This document shows positions 35,821 to 48,300 of a stretch of 64,000 bases of DNA, in pieces. Made by a program: the position numbers and the translations under genes. Every line of letters begins with the position of its first letter. The first letter of the stretch is position 1. Source of the stretch: Heracleum sosnowskyi (lineage: Eukaryota > Streptophyta > Magnoliopsida > Apiales > Apiaceae); assembly GCA_030848705.1 (NCBI GenBank), contig CM061242.1:63189064-63253063 (forward strand). Direction: 5' to 3'. Below the pieces are notes generated by a model. The model ran no database searches. It saw only the letters and a list, made by a program, of their open reading frames with translations, and had not been told where the DNA came from.

Positions 35821-36441
35821 TTAAATTAAATTCCTTTAATCAAATTAGTTAATTTAAATTCTTAATTAAATTAATTCTTTTCTAGAATGAAATTAATAAA
35901 TAATTTAAACAACTAAATTAATTAATTTAATAAATAAATTAATTCTGAAAGAATTAATTTATTAATTAAATTGATTAATAATTTAATTAATTAAAAGAAG
36001 ATAACTTAAAATCATTGCATTCCTTTATCTTCTGAAAACCACTGAAAATAGATGATTTAATTCCACTGATTGATGTCGTCATTCGATGCACTGTCTGGTT
36101 CATGAATAACTGACTTCAATGATAATTCTTCATCTTTAAAACATTTAAAGTTGTGGCTTCTTTTCTTTAGCTCTGATTAAACTCTGAATCCTGTACTTCT
36201 ACTGTCACTAACTGGAAATCTCTGTCACTATAGTAAATCCACTTTCTTGAATACTTCACTGAGGCTTGAACAATAAATTGAACTTCTTTCAATGTAGAAT
36301 AACTTCAAGTATGTAGATGACTTTAATCTTCAATCTCTTGACAGATAAAACTCTCTGAGATTCCTGTGACCTTTAACCTAATATTTACTTATTACATTCT
36401 TGTTTAAGTTGAGTAGAATCCTCGAATTACAATGCCTTTCA

Positions 36442-37483
36442 CACACCAACTTTAAAACTATATACACGAATCAATTCCTTGTCCTACGATCTATTCAATG
36501 GTGTAGACAAAATCAAGAACCAAGCAACATATCAAAAGTCCGGCCAAAACTTCAAGAACTCCGGCGACAGTACTGCTTTCCGATTTGCTCGAATTCGAGC
36601 TCCAAAATTCAGTTAAAAATCATCAAAACACTCCTTACAAAACATACAACTTATTCATATAATCAATTATTAAGAACAATCACAAACACAGTTTTCCCCA
36701 AATTAAATCAAAAAATCGAAATAAATAAATTAATTAAAAATCAGAAAAACTTAGAAATCATACCCACATAGATTTTGATGATGGATTTGGATAGGGGATG
36801 ATGAGAGATTCGATTTGGTTACAAGAACATCGAAATCGGATTCCGATAACGCCTTCAAAAGTTGGTTTGATTCTCAAGAACACGAAGAACACGTTCTAGG
36901 GTTTTTCGGATTTTTAACTGTAATTAAGCTTGATTATACGAAAACAAAGTACGATTTGCCTTTTTATAATAAACGGAAAATAATACCCCAAATGACATTT
37001 TTGGATCGATACTGATCCGATGGATCGCTTTAAATACAATATAACAGAATATATGCTTTAAACCTTTAATAAAGCAGAATACACGTTTCACGAGACGATA
37101 AGCATCCATAAAGTGCGGATAACTACAAGTATCGTTTAATTCAAAATATACGAACCAAAATACCTCCATTGCGAATATTTTCGAATACTTCCCAATTTAA
37201 CGAATGAAATATTGGTACGAACGATATACCAATTTCCCGAATAATTTGGGAACGGTCCAAATTTTCTTTTCAATAATTAAAATAAAATAAAATAGTATAA
37301 CATCCTTTTCAAACTAATTTCAAATTCCCCACACATTTCACATAGCACCACAATATCACATATTCAATCATTTAACGAATAACTTAGCACGTTTAAATAG
37401 ATAAATCATTTAATAACTCTTAATATGAAATTAAAATTTCATTTCACATCATATAATAACACGTAATTTTCCCGGATCTTACA
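36442..37483 (-). repeat. LARD-2 3' LTR, segment 3
   Basis: Resumes the LTR after Copia-1 and runs to its end CCCGGATCTTACA, matching about 44294-45336. Together segments 1-3 give an LTR of about 4.98 kb. Confidence 0.9.
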
Positions 37484-37499
37484 TCCTTTCCCCCTTAAC

Positions 37500-37605
37500 A
37501 GGATTCTGTCCTCAGAATCAACTTGCGCAAACATAGGTGGATATTTTTCCAACATCTCATTCTCAAATTCCTAGGTTGACTCTTCAACCTTAGGATTTCT
37601 CCTCA
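37500..37605 (-). pseudogene. Chromodomain remnant in LARD-2
   Basis: The minus strand reads EEST, then a TAG stop, then EFENEMLEKYPPMFAQ. The chromodomain consensus has Trp at the stop (EEATWE), so TGG became TAG at 37571-37573. Confidence 0.7.
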
Positions 37606-38009
37606 TACTCATACTAATTTGACTCCTCTATTACTTATCACTCTCTCATACTGACTCAATATCTCAATTGGTTACTCAACATAGAACAATTTAACTAAAT
37701 CTCTATAGGTTCGTATTTTATGAAATACATTATGAATACACCACTCATGGAGTGATACGCAAACTTATACGCAACTTTCCCAACATGCAGTAAACCGACG
37801 TAAGGTAGCAATTCAAAATTGTCATAATAACTGTTGTCGTAAGGAAATCTAATCAACGGTAAATGGTCCTTCCAATTACCTTAAAAATTTAGTACACAAC
37901 CATAGTCTGTCTGAATTATTTAATTATGTCGCGGATCTCTGTCAAATACATTTGAACCCGTCATTCCATGCCGTACTATTACCTCATTCAAATAGCTAGA
38001 GATGAACCA

Positions 38010-38145
38010 ATTCATCTAATAAATATCTCTCGTTAATCGGTCAATAATAACTCAAATAACATCATGATTAGCTCTAAGCCTTAGCAACTCTACTACAAAG
38101 TCTATCTTAATATGTTTCCACTTCCATTCAGGAATCTCTTTAGTT
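38010..38145 (-). pseudogene. Integrase catalytic-core remnant in LARD-2
   Basis: The minus strand reads EIPEWKWKHIKIDFV, then RANHDVI, a TGA stop at 38052-38054, and VIIDRLTRD. This matches the chromovirus block PEWKWE.ITMDFV...HDAIWVIVDRLTK. The first catalytic Asp is retained and the Trp before VIVDRL is now a stop. Confidence 0.75.
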
Positions 38146-40363
38146 GTAATCGTCTACTATACCTCTGTTACTCTGTCTTCATTTTCTAGCATCCCAAGCA
38201 CTTAAATACTCACCAACATTAATATCCTTTTTAAACCTCTTATATATCCTTACATTTCCTTCTTATCCATTATACTCTCTCGCTCCTTCCTGTAATTGAA
38301 TTCCATTTCTCTTTTCATAACTCTTTCCTTTATGTAGCCCTTTCTCTTTAATCAATCCTGGTTGAATCCTTAATTCCGTCATTCCTTCTAGTTGATCTCT
38401 TGTTATCATAACCTTAAAACTCCATCCTTTCTAATCCTTGTACCAAAGATATTTACATCTCAATTCTCTCTTTTACTACTCATACTATCAGCCATCCGTA
38501 TTCTTGGGTCAACTATACCTATTTCCAATATATCTAACAACTGCTTTCAACGATCATATACCTTCCGTGCCAATTAACTCTTCAGCTTAAAACAACCCAT
38601 CATTACCTTATCCATTGTCTTTAAATCCTTATTAACACCTCTTAATCTTCTTTTCCTATCTACAATTGTGAGAATATTCCTTATCAACTTGGTGACTTAG
38701 TCCCATATCTTTAAAAATTGTTCTACTTAGTCCTAAGAACTTAATTAATCTCCATCTGATTCCCAAATAATTTAGAAGATACATTCACAGTAACACTCAG
38801 GACACCTTTTCCATGGTTCCATCTCATTTCCCAAACAGCTTGATCAACTCGACATTATCTTGATTCTCATTCTATACATCCACATTGACTGGCAAGATCT
38901 ACCTTAACTATCGTGAGCAAAAGACTTGCAACCATATCATACAATCCTGAAATACTCAAAGATCAACTCATTCTCCATTATTAGCCTATCATCAAGTTTT
39001 TTTTTAAAAGTTCTTCTCATTGAGACAGAAATCTATTATGTTCATCTTCCACAACATGGGATATCATCAACACAATTACACTTTTTTCCCCAATTTCCAA
39101 TCAACTTTTGAATTATCTAACTTCAACTCTTCCACGTCGTAACGTTAATCGATAGAGAGAGAACAACTGGCTCCGTTATATGTTACTAGTATTCTAATCG
39201 CATCGTAATCCGCTTTCGCTCGTGGTGATTCAATCGCAAATTCTTCGTTCATTATGGTAGGGTAAATTTCAGTTCACCCTAATGGCATACCTCCCAGATT
39301 ATTTGAAATAACAAACTTCATGATATTTTGAAGAGAAAAGGTTCCGTATCATAGCAAATGTTCCCCAATTGGGGTTACCAAATCTGCATATTCCAAAGCA
39401 AACATTATTGGAAGTGAAAGAATTACTGAGAGACCAATTTGATCACATGAACTCAATGTTGTGTGTCTCTATTAAGACAGTACTAAAGGTAATTAGCCTT
39501 CTTGTATTTCACAACACACAAGTGACGGCGTCCCGTCAGACTTCTATCACATAGACAGATAGTCCTTGTGTCCCCTATAAATAGGGTTGTTTACCTCAGT
39601 TGGAGTAGAGAAATATGAAAGAAATTTAGAGTCGGAATGACAACCAGGGCCTTTCGATAAGAATTCTCAAATACACACCTTGGATTGAAATTGAATAGAT
39701 TCCAAAGGTGTTATTTCCAAAAAAAGAAAAACAATCAGAAAGGAAGTATCAACAAATAGTGTTACATCACAATTAGAGTTATCCACTCCGGAAGAATGAA
39801 GGAGTTGGAATTTAAATAACATATTTTTCAACAAGCCTCAAAATTTGAAATAGGCATAACAACAATCTTTGGCGCAATTTAAAACATGATTGATCAAGAG
39901 TATCAAATACAAGATCAACAGGTGGAATATATCCATCAACACAGGTTTCTTTTTAAAGGAATGTCAAATATTTCATTAGGATGGGAAGGTATTACCAAGG
40001 TCTTCACATATGACTCCTCCGTCGACTCCTTCGATAGCTCGTTATTCGATTTCAGCCCTTCTTCTCCACGCTATTCGATTTCAGCCCTTCTTTTCCACGT
40101 CGCAAGGTTATTAATATCGTACGTCGTCGTCGACTCGTAATAGTCCTTGAAGATTCCGCCATAGACGTCTACAAACGCAAGAAGTTCTATCCATTTCAGC
40201 ACAACTATCTCAATCAAATACCTCTATCTTAACTCACTCAGCGGTACTATATCCAATAGTCCAATATGAACTCTAAATGAGCTCTGACATTCCTTATATA
40301 ACTATATACACTCCCACACACTCTCGTTTCTAGTTTTACTATAACCCTTGCTCTGATACCAAC

Positions 40364-43300
40364 TATAACGCCCCCAAATCCGGGGTCAAAGGATTTGGTC
40401 GTCACACTGCACTCTTAATCCAAACAACCTGTTCAATATAAAATCAATACAATAATAATAATATCTGTGACCCCAACTCTACCAAGAATCTTTAAAGGTT
40501 ATAGTGCTAGAAACAAGAATCCAAAATTTCATTACAACAATCTTTCTTCCTTACAATCCTTCTCTTTACAAAAATTCTAATACACTAGTATAACTTCGAT
40601 AAGAAGTATACCAGGCAACTAATCTTATACAATATATTATTCAATAGAAAACATCTATATACAAAACCTCTCACTAGCTCAAATGCTCTGGATCAAAACG
40701 TCTTCACGCTAATATCTTTCCCCATCTCTGATCAGCTACGCGGACAACTCTTGCCAATACACCTTCTTTCCGGCAGGCTAAAATATATATAAATAAAACA
40801 AGTATGAGCGAATGAATTGCTCAGCAAGCGCATTATTAAATATAATACGAAAGGTTTCCAAAATAAACTTTGGATTTTCAAATAAACAAGCCTTTTGCTT
40901 AAACATTTGTAATCTCTAATATTTTCAAATCAAGTTTGGTAATTTACCACAATTTCTCATTCTTCTTCTCTCATTTGAATAGTTTAAAACACAAAAAGAT
41001 TTATATTGGTCGCTACGGCGACCGAATCAACAATATCTACAATAGTAAGTAGAACATATGAAATAAATATACTCATACGTCTTCAAGACCATAGTTTGTA
41101 TAAAAATACTAGTTTTGAAGATAACAAATCTATTCACAACATTTTCTGAAACCAACAACTCTGGAAGGTTAGAATAATCAAGGGGTAAGAATGAGCCAAC
41201 ACGCTCGGTCAAGGAATAAAGAACGCACTTCAAGACTTCAACATGGTACCGACTGGATATGCGGTATGAATAAAACTCATCAAGATAGATATCTCACGAC
41301 TGCCAATGGAATCAAGGAAGTGGATTTCGACTATTTGGAATCCAAATGTATTAAAGAGTAAGTAATTTCAGCAAGATTGAAACCACTATTATTAATCAAC
41401 GAACCAACAACTTCACGCAACGAATAAACCTGAGAATCAGGTCATAACTCACAAGAACGAAACATATGGATGTAACTCATCTTAGAAATAAGAACTTATT
41501 CTAGAATTGGACTTTCACATTTTATCAAATCAAAGGTTGTGCTGCTGGCCAGCCACGCAACAACCCCGGACTAGCTCATGCATAGTCCTCTACGGATCCA
41601 AGGCCAATCTGGGCCTAAATTACATCGACCATAAATGGCCCGACCAATAATTGGTCCATTTTTAAAAACATTCCAATTCTATTTTATAAACGTCAGGTGT
41701 CAGAACAATTGACAACCTTACTTCGACAATCAGGTGTCGGAAGAATCGACAACCTAATACAACAATTGCTGGAAAACTCACGTTCCAGGAAACAGTTCAA
41801 TTATGAAGAATCAATAAAGGGATAGCAATTTAATCTAGTATCGACGAGATCGACACAACAATGGGGAGTACACATGGCAAGTAACAACATCATAAATATC
41901 GACGAGATCGATGCAACAACTGGGATAACAATGAAGAATAAACAATGACATGCTCAACAAGGTTAAGTTTAATATGAAACAGACAATATGATATCAACAG
42001 AAAGTGTAACAAGTCAATATAGAGTAGGGTTCAAAGAATAAACAATAACATGCTTAACAAGATTGAATCTGATATGAAACAGACAATATGATATCAACAG
42101 AAAAGGGTAACAAGTCAATATAGAGTAGGGTTCAAAGAACAGGCTCTAGATGGCCTCAATAGTTCAAATCATCACATTATGGAAGAATTAATTAAGGTTT
42201 ACCAATATGGTAAATGACAAGAGAGTCAAGTTCAAGTTTAAGAAGAATTCAAGGTGAAGTTTATAAATGAAGAAAACAAGGGTTTATCAACTTCTGACAG
42301 AAATAGTTCAAGTCCTTCGAACATGTACTTATAATAGATAAGCCTTGTACTTGAAGGAAGTAAACTAAATCATGCACAACATATATGAATTCGAATCAGG
42401 GAATGGATCAGATGATCACATTAACAAGAAAGGATAACAAGGTTTGCATAGGTGCAAGGTGAAAAATGGAATACTTGAAGGGCAAGCAACACCACTTCAG
42501 AATTTCAGAATAAGTTTTCCCTCATAGGGTTCACAAGTTCCCGCTCATCTAGGGTTGGTAATATTCCAACTTAGCATTTTTAAATCAAGTCTTTGAAAGA
42601 AGGCCTTAGTATACAGCCCATAACTATCTTTTCAATCATTTCAATATAATAATTATATCTCTCCGATCAATATGAAAATATGAATCTAAACCAAAAAGGT
42701 ATAAAAGAGTACTCGTCAATTTACGAGATTAAATAACATACTTGCAATTCAATGCAAAGAAATCAACATTTGAAAATTCAGTAATAAGCATTCAACATGC
42801 ATACTAATAATTCAAGATAATATCCCTTAATTAATAAGCAAGGGTATAAACACTTGCCTCTGGTCCTTAGCTATTTCGTAACGCTGAAACAATACGATTC
42901 CCTCCTTATCCTGTCTTATCGCACGATTCTCTACTCCCGTCCTTCTTTGCTTTAACGCTCTTGCGAATACCACTAGTCTGCTTTTACCATTTTGAATCCA
43001 CGTGCCAGCCTCGATAGTCAAACATGAGACGGTACTTAGTCTTCAACGTATAATTCTCATATTCCATAAATGATTGTAACTTAACCTCGATAATCTGACT
43101 CGTCTCGTCCAATAGCCTCTGTTGCATAGACAACCACATTTCAATTGATAGAATGATCACAACTAACTATACAAGTAATCCTCGTAACTCGCTTGACGAA
43201 ACTCCCCATACTATAAAAGTCAACATCTAAGTCAACGGCCTCGTAAATCTCACTTTCTAACATAACCGACAAATTTCTATCCCAACTACCCCTCGTGATG

Positions 43301-45336
43301 ATATTAGACACGACCAAATACTCAAACAAGTCTCAACACAATTTATTCGCATGCATGACTCAACAACAGATAATTCACATCATTCACATAACATATTTAA
43401 ACAAGTAACCGGTTACGTATCGGACGCCCGGTCTAATTTACGATATTTAAAACTCAGACACTAGCCCTAGTACGGGCATATACGGACTATAAAACACATT
43501 ACACAACTCATACAAACCACATATCACTTATAACTATTTTTAAAACATCATACGAAACTTATTTGAATTTAAATAAGCCACAAACAATTTTTAAATCAAA
43601 AATCGGATTTTTAAATCCAATATAAGTATTTTAAATGCAATTAAATCAATTAATAAAATTAATTGACACTCTTTAAATGCTCAAACTATTTTTAAATAAA
43701 TGAACCAAGCTAGAAAATAATTAAACTTAATTTTAATTAATTAAATCTAATTAATAATTAATTATTAAGAATTAACTGATTAAAAGAATTAATCAATTAA
43801 TTAAATTAATTAATTATTAATAAAAAATAATTAAAATAATTAAATTTAATCAATTTTCGAATTTAAATAAATATTTATGAATTTATAAAATTTTTGGAAT
43901 AATAAAATGTATTTTTAAATCAAAGATATGATTTTTAGAATTATAAAACTATTTTTGAATTATTTTTAAAATAAAAATCCAGAAACAGTTTTTAGAAATA
44001 CAATTAGGGTTTTCTGGATCGAAACCGGGTCGGGTAGGGTTTTGAAAACGGGTCACCAAGAACAGTTTCCGGGTCGACCAAGAACACCACCGGAAAACTG
44101 GGTTTCCCAGTTTCCGGCCGTCGTCCGGCCATCGGAAAACTTTCCGGCGACGCCTAAAACACTTCCAACACACAGGGTTTTGTTCCAGATCGATTCTACA
44201 TCACACACAACACTGACACCAGCCAAAAATGACGCGAAAACGACCAAAAACCGATAACCACCGGCGACGATTCGTTTTCCGGCTAGTACAAAACACACAC
44301 CAACTTTAAAACTATATACACGAATCAATTCCTTGTCCTACGATCTATTCAATGGTGTAGACAAAATCAAGAACCAAGCAACATATCAAAAGTCCAGCCA
44401 AAACTTCAAGAACTCCGGCGACTGTACTGCTTTCCGATTTGCTCGAATTCGAGCTCCAAAATTCAGTTAAAAATCATCAAAACACTCCTTACAACACATA
44501 CAACTTATTCATATAATCAATTATTAAGAACAATCACAAACATAGTTTTCCCCAAATTAAATCAAAAATTCGAAATAAATAAATTAATTAAAAATCGGAA
44601 AAACTTAGAAATCATACCCACATAGATTTTGATGATGGATTTGGATAGGGGATGATGAGAGATTCGATTTGGTTACAAGAACATCAAATCGGATTCCGAT
44701 AACGCCTTCAAAAGTTGGTTTGATTCTCAAGAACACGAAGAACACGTTCTAGGGTTTTTCGGATTTTTAACTGTAATTAAGCTTGATTATACGAAAACAA
44801 AGTACGATTTGCCTTTTTATAATAAACGGAAAATAATACCCCAAACGACATTTTTGGATCGATACTGATCCGATGGATCGCTTTAAATACAATATAACAG
44901 AATATATGCTTTAAACCTTTAATAAAGCAGAATACACGTTTCACGAGACGATAAGCATCCATAAAGTACGGATAACTACAAGTATCGTTTAATTCAAAAT
45001 ATACGAACCAAAATACCTCCATTGCGAATATTTTCAAATACTTCCCACTTTAACGAATGAAATATTGGTACGAACGATATACCAATTTCCCGAATAATTT
45101 GGGAACGGTCCAAATTTTCTTTTCAATAATTAAAATAAAATAAAATAGTATAACATCCTTTTCAAACTAATTTCAAATTCTCCACACATTTCACATAGCA
45201 CCACAATATCACATATTCAATCATTTAACGAATAACTTAGCACGTTTAAACAGATAAATCATTTAATAACTCTTAATATGAAATTAAAATTTCATTTCAC
45301 ATCATATAATAACACGTAATTTTCCCGGATCTTACA
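40364..45336 (-). repeat. LARD-2 5' LTR (4973 bp)
   Basis: Uninterrupted copy of the long LTR. Its first bases are TATAACGCC instead of TGTAACGCC, so the terminal TG has mutated to TA. It ends CCCGGATCTTACA and is followed by the TTGAG duplication at 45337-45341. The AT-rich block is at about 43500-43980 and the GC-rich block at about 44010-44290. Confidence 0.92.
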
Positions 45337-45341
45337 TTGAG
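45337..45341. repeat. Right target-site duplication of LARD-2 (TTGAG)
   Basis: Pairs with 7557-7561. The gag-pol frame of Gypsy-A resumes in phase at 45342. Confidence 0.9.
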
Positions 45342-48300
45342 TTTCTGATACGAAGAGGAAAACTCAGCAAGTTCACTAAGGATGGAAGCCAAGGGAGCCA
45401 AAGGGGGAACTATGAAAGAAAGGATTATGATAGAAGGGACAACGATCAAGATCGGAATCCCAAGCCCCGAGGGCCAGTGATCAACATGATATTCGGAGGG
45501 CCAACTGCTGCTGGATCCTCCCGAAACTCAAGAAAGGCTTATGCCCGAGAGGTAATGACTGTGGTTGGAGAAGCACCGAAACGTGCCAGAACAGAAGTGT
45601 CAATAGGTTTTGACGATTCAGACTTAGAAGGGGTGAAGTTCCCCCATGATGATCCTCTTGTCATAATACCTGTGATAGGCAACTCCGAAACAAAAAGAGT
45701 CTTGGTTGATAATGGAGCTTCAGTGGATATCTTGTTCCACGATGCCTTTATCAAGATGGGTTACACAAACTCTCAGCTAATACCCTCAAATATGCCTATA
45801 TACGGATTCAACGGGGTGGAATCAAAAGTGGAAGGCACTATCCAACTCCCAATGACTATGGGACAAGGGATGAATACGTCTACTCAGATGTTGAACTTCA
45901 TAGTTATAAAAGCGACTTCAACCTACAATGCAATCCTGGGAAGGACTGGTCTTCATGCGTTCAAGGCTGTTGCCTCATCTTATCATCTAAAAATCAAGTT
46001 CCCAACGAGGAATGGGATTGGTGAAGAACGAGGAGACCAAAAGATGGCTATAAGTTGTTATGTAGCCGCATTAAGACCTGATGGAATCGGGGGGCAAGTT
46101 CTCCCAATTGAAGACATGAGTATCAGCGACAACGAGGACAGAAGGGGGAAACCGGATGAGGACTTGGTCCCAATTCCCCTAGTCCCTGGAGAACCAGAGA
46201 AGGTGACTTATATTGGGGCACTACTGCCCGAACCATTGAAGAGCAAACTCACATCTTTTCTTCAAGAAAACAATGACGTTTTTGCTTGGACAGCGGCCGA
46301 CATGCCAGGGATTGATCCCCAATTGATATCTCACAAATTAAATGTGGATCCAGAAAGGAAGACAGTGAAACAAAAGAAAAGAAATTTTGCTCCAGAGAGG
46401 CTTGAAGCCATTAAACAAGAAGTGAATAAACTTTTGGAAGCTGGATTCATTGAGGAAATCCAATTCCCGGAATGGTTAGCTAACCCCGTGATGGTTAAAA
46501 AGGCTAACGGAAAATGGAGGATGTGCGTCGACTACACTGACTTGAATGATGCATGTCCTAAGGATTGTTTTCCCTTACCAAGAATTGATGCATTAATAGA
46601 TGCTACAGCTGGGCACGAGATGCTTAGCTTCATGGATGGCTTCAGTGGATACAATCAAATCAAGATGCATGAGGATGACATCGCCAAAGTATCGTTCATC
46701 ACTGACTTTGGTGTTTTCTGCTTCTTAGTCATGGCATTTGGACTTAAGAATGCAGGGGCAACATATCAAAGGTTGGTAAACAAAATCTTTGAGCACCTAA
46801 TTGGAAAAACCATGGAGGTCTACGTAGATGACATGCTAGTCAAAAGCCTCGATAAGGCCGATCACATTAAGCACCTCCGAGAGGCATTCGAAGTGCTGAG
46901 GCACCACAAGATGATGTTGAATCCAGCAAAGTGTGCCTTTGGTGTAGGCTCGGGAAAATTTTTAGGCCTAATGGTTTCCAAGAGAGGAATCGAGGCCAAT
47001 CCCGACAAAATCAAAGCAATTCTAGACATGGAGCCACCACGGACTGTCAAAGATGTCCAAAAACTAACAGGGAGAGTGGCAGCATTGGGAAGGTTCATCT
47101 CCAAGTCAGGAGAGAAGTGTTTACCCTTCTTCAAAGCACTCAAAAAAGTGAAAATTTTTGAATGGACAACTGAAAGCCAAGAGGCCTTTGAGGCCCTGAA
47201 GAAATACATGGCTGAGGCACCACTATTGGCAAAACCCAAGCCAGGGGAAACTCTCTACTTGTACTTGGCAGTTTCTAACACAGCCCTTGGAGCTGTACTG
47301 ATAAAGGAAGAATTGAAAGTGCAGAAGCCCGTCTACTATGTGAGTAAGATTCTTCATGGGGCAGAAATAAACTACTCAACGATTGAGAAGTTTGCCTTAG
47401 CCTTGATAGTGGCCTCAAGAAAGCTACGCCCGTACTTCCAGGCTCACAAGATAGAGGTCTTGACTGATCAACCTCTAAGAAACATCTTGCATAGCCCTCA
47501 AGTTAGTGGAAGATTGATCAAATGGGCTATTGAATTGGGCGAATTTTACATCAAGTATAAGCCTCGAACGACCATAAAAGCTCAGGCACTTGCTGACTTC
47601 ATGGTTGAATGTACCATTGACAACCAAGAAGTCGGGGAGCAGGAAGTAATAGTGGAAGATAAGAAAGATCAAGAAATGGACTTCAAAGAATATTGGGTGC
47701 TCTATTTTGATGGAGCATCAAAAACAAAATCAAGTGGAGCTGGTTTAGTGCTACAAAGTCCTGATGGATTCCTCATTGAGTATGCACTAAAACTTGACTT
47801 CCCAACGACAAACAATGAGGCTGAGTATGAAGCTCTGATAGCTGGCTTAGGGCTGGCTGGAGCCTTGAGGGTCAAAACTCTGAAAGTATGTGGAGACTCT
47901 AGGCTAGTGGTTTCCCAAGTAAATGGGGAATTTGAGGCCAGAGATGAAGTCATGGCCAAGTACTTGAAACTTGTTAAGGCCATCATGACTCAATTTGACG
48001 AATGCTATGTGGAGCATATTCCAAGGGAAGAAAACATAAAGGTTGATGCCCTGTCTAAGTTTGCTTCTTCTGAAATTGAAAATTATGCAGGGAGTGTATA
48101 CTTCCAAGTCTTGAAGACCCCAAGCATCAACGGAAAGTTGGTAGCACCCATTGATGTTGGCAGTTGTTGGATTGATCCCATCAAATCTCATCTAGAAACT
48201 GGGTGGTTACCCAACGACACTTCAGAAGCACGAAAGCTGTACGTCAGAGCACTAAGGTATACCCTGATTGAGGGAATCCTATACAAAAAGTCTTTCATCA

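Larger units (their letters stand above)
26020..36441 (-). mobile_element. Copia-1: Ty1/Copia element, possibly SIRE/Maximus-like
   Basis: Minus-strand element with LTRs at 26020-27392 (3') and 35021-36441 (5'), a Met-tRNA primer site and a polypurine tract. Gag, protease, integrase, reverse transcriptase and RNase H follow in Copia order, all recognisable but broken by one in-frame stop in gag, a frame change before protease, a frameshift after integrase and a stop before RT. An extra coding remnant between pol and the 3' LTR suggests the SIRE/Maximus lineage. The target duplication is unclear: CACACCA occurs on both sides, with one extra T on the left. Confidence 0.9.
35021..36441 (-). repeat. 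Copia-1 5' LTR (1421 bp)
   Basis: Promoter-side LTR in element sense. It contains the repeat cluster at about 35588-35820 and a TATA-like box downstream at about 35512-35519. It differs from the 3' LTR by 48 bp of repeat units and about eight substitutions. Confidence 0.92.
37484..40363 (-). pseudogene. LARD-2 internal region with decayed chromovirus pol
   Basis: Read on the minus strand, it starts at the primer site (reverse complement of TGGTATCAGAG at about 40351-40361) and a leader shared with LARD-1 and partly with element B. It ends in integrase and chromodomain remnants followed by a polypurine tract (AAGGGGGAAAGGA) against the LTR at 37483. Between about 38200 and 39400 I see no recognisable domain. 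No frame exceeds about 60 codons. At 2.9 kb it is under half the normal length of a chromovirus internal region. Confidence 0.8.
7562..45336 (-). mobile_element. LARD-2: complete long-LTR, pol-decayed Gypsy-type element with two nested insertions
   Basis: Minus-strand element flanked by TTGAG duplications. The left (3') LTR is 7562-37483 interrupted by element B and Copia-1. The internal region is 37484-40363 and the right (5') LTR 40364-45336. Without the insertions it is about 12.8 kb, with LTRs of about 5.0 kb and an internal part of only 2.9 kb. That architecture fits the LARD class (large retrotransposon derivatives). Remnants of integrase and chromodomain show descent from a chromovirus, probably of the Tekay/Del group. 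In the stretches I compared the LTRs differ by roughly half a percent. Confidence 0.9.
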
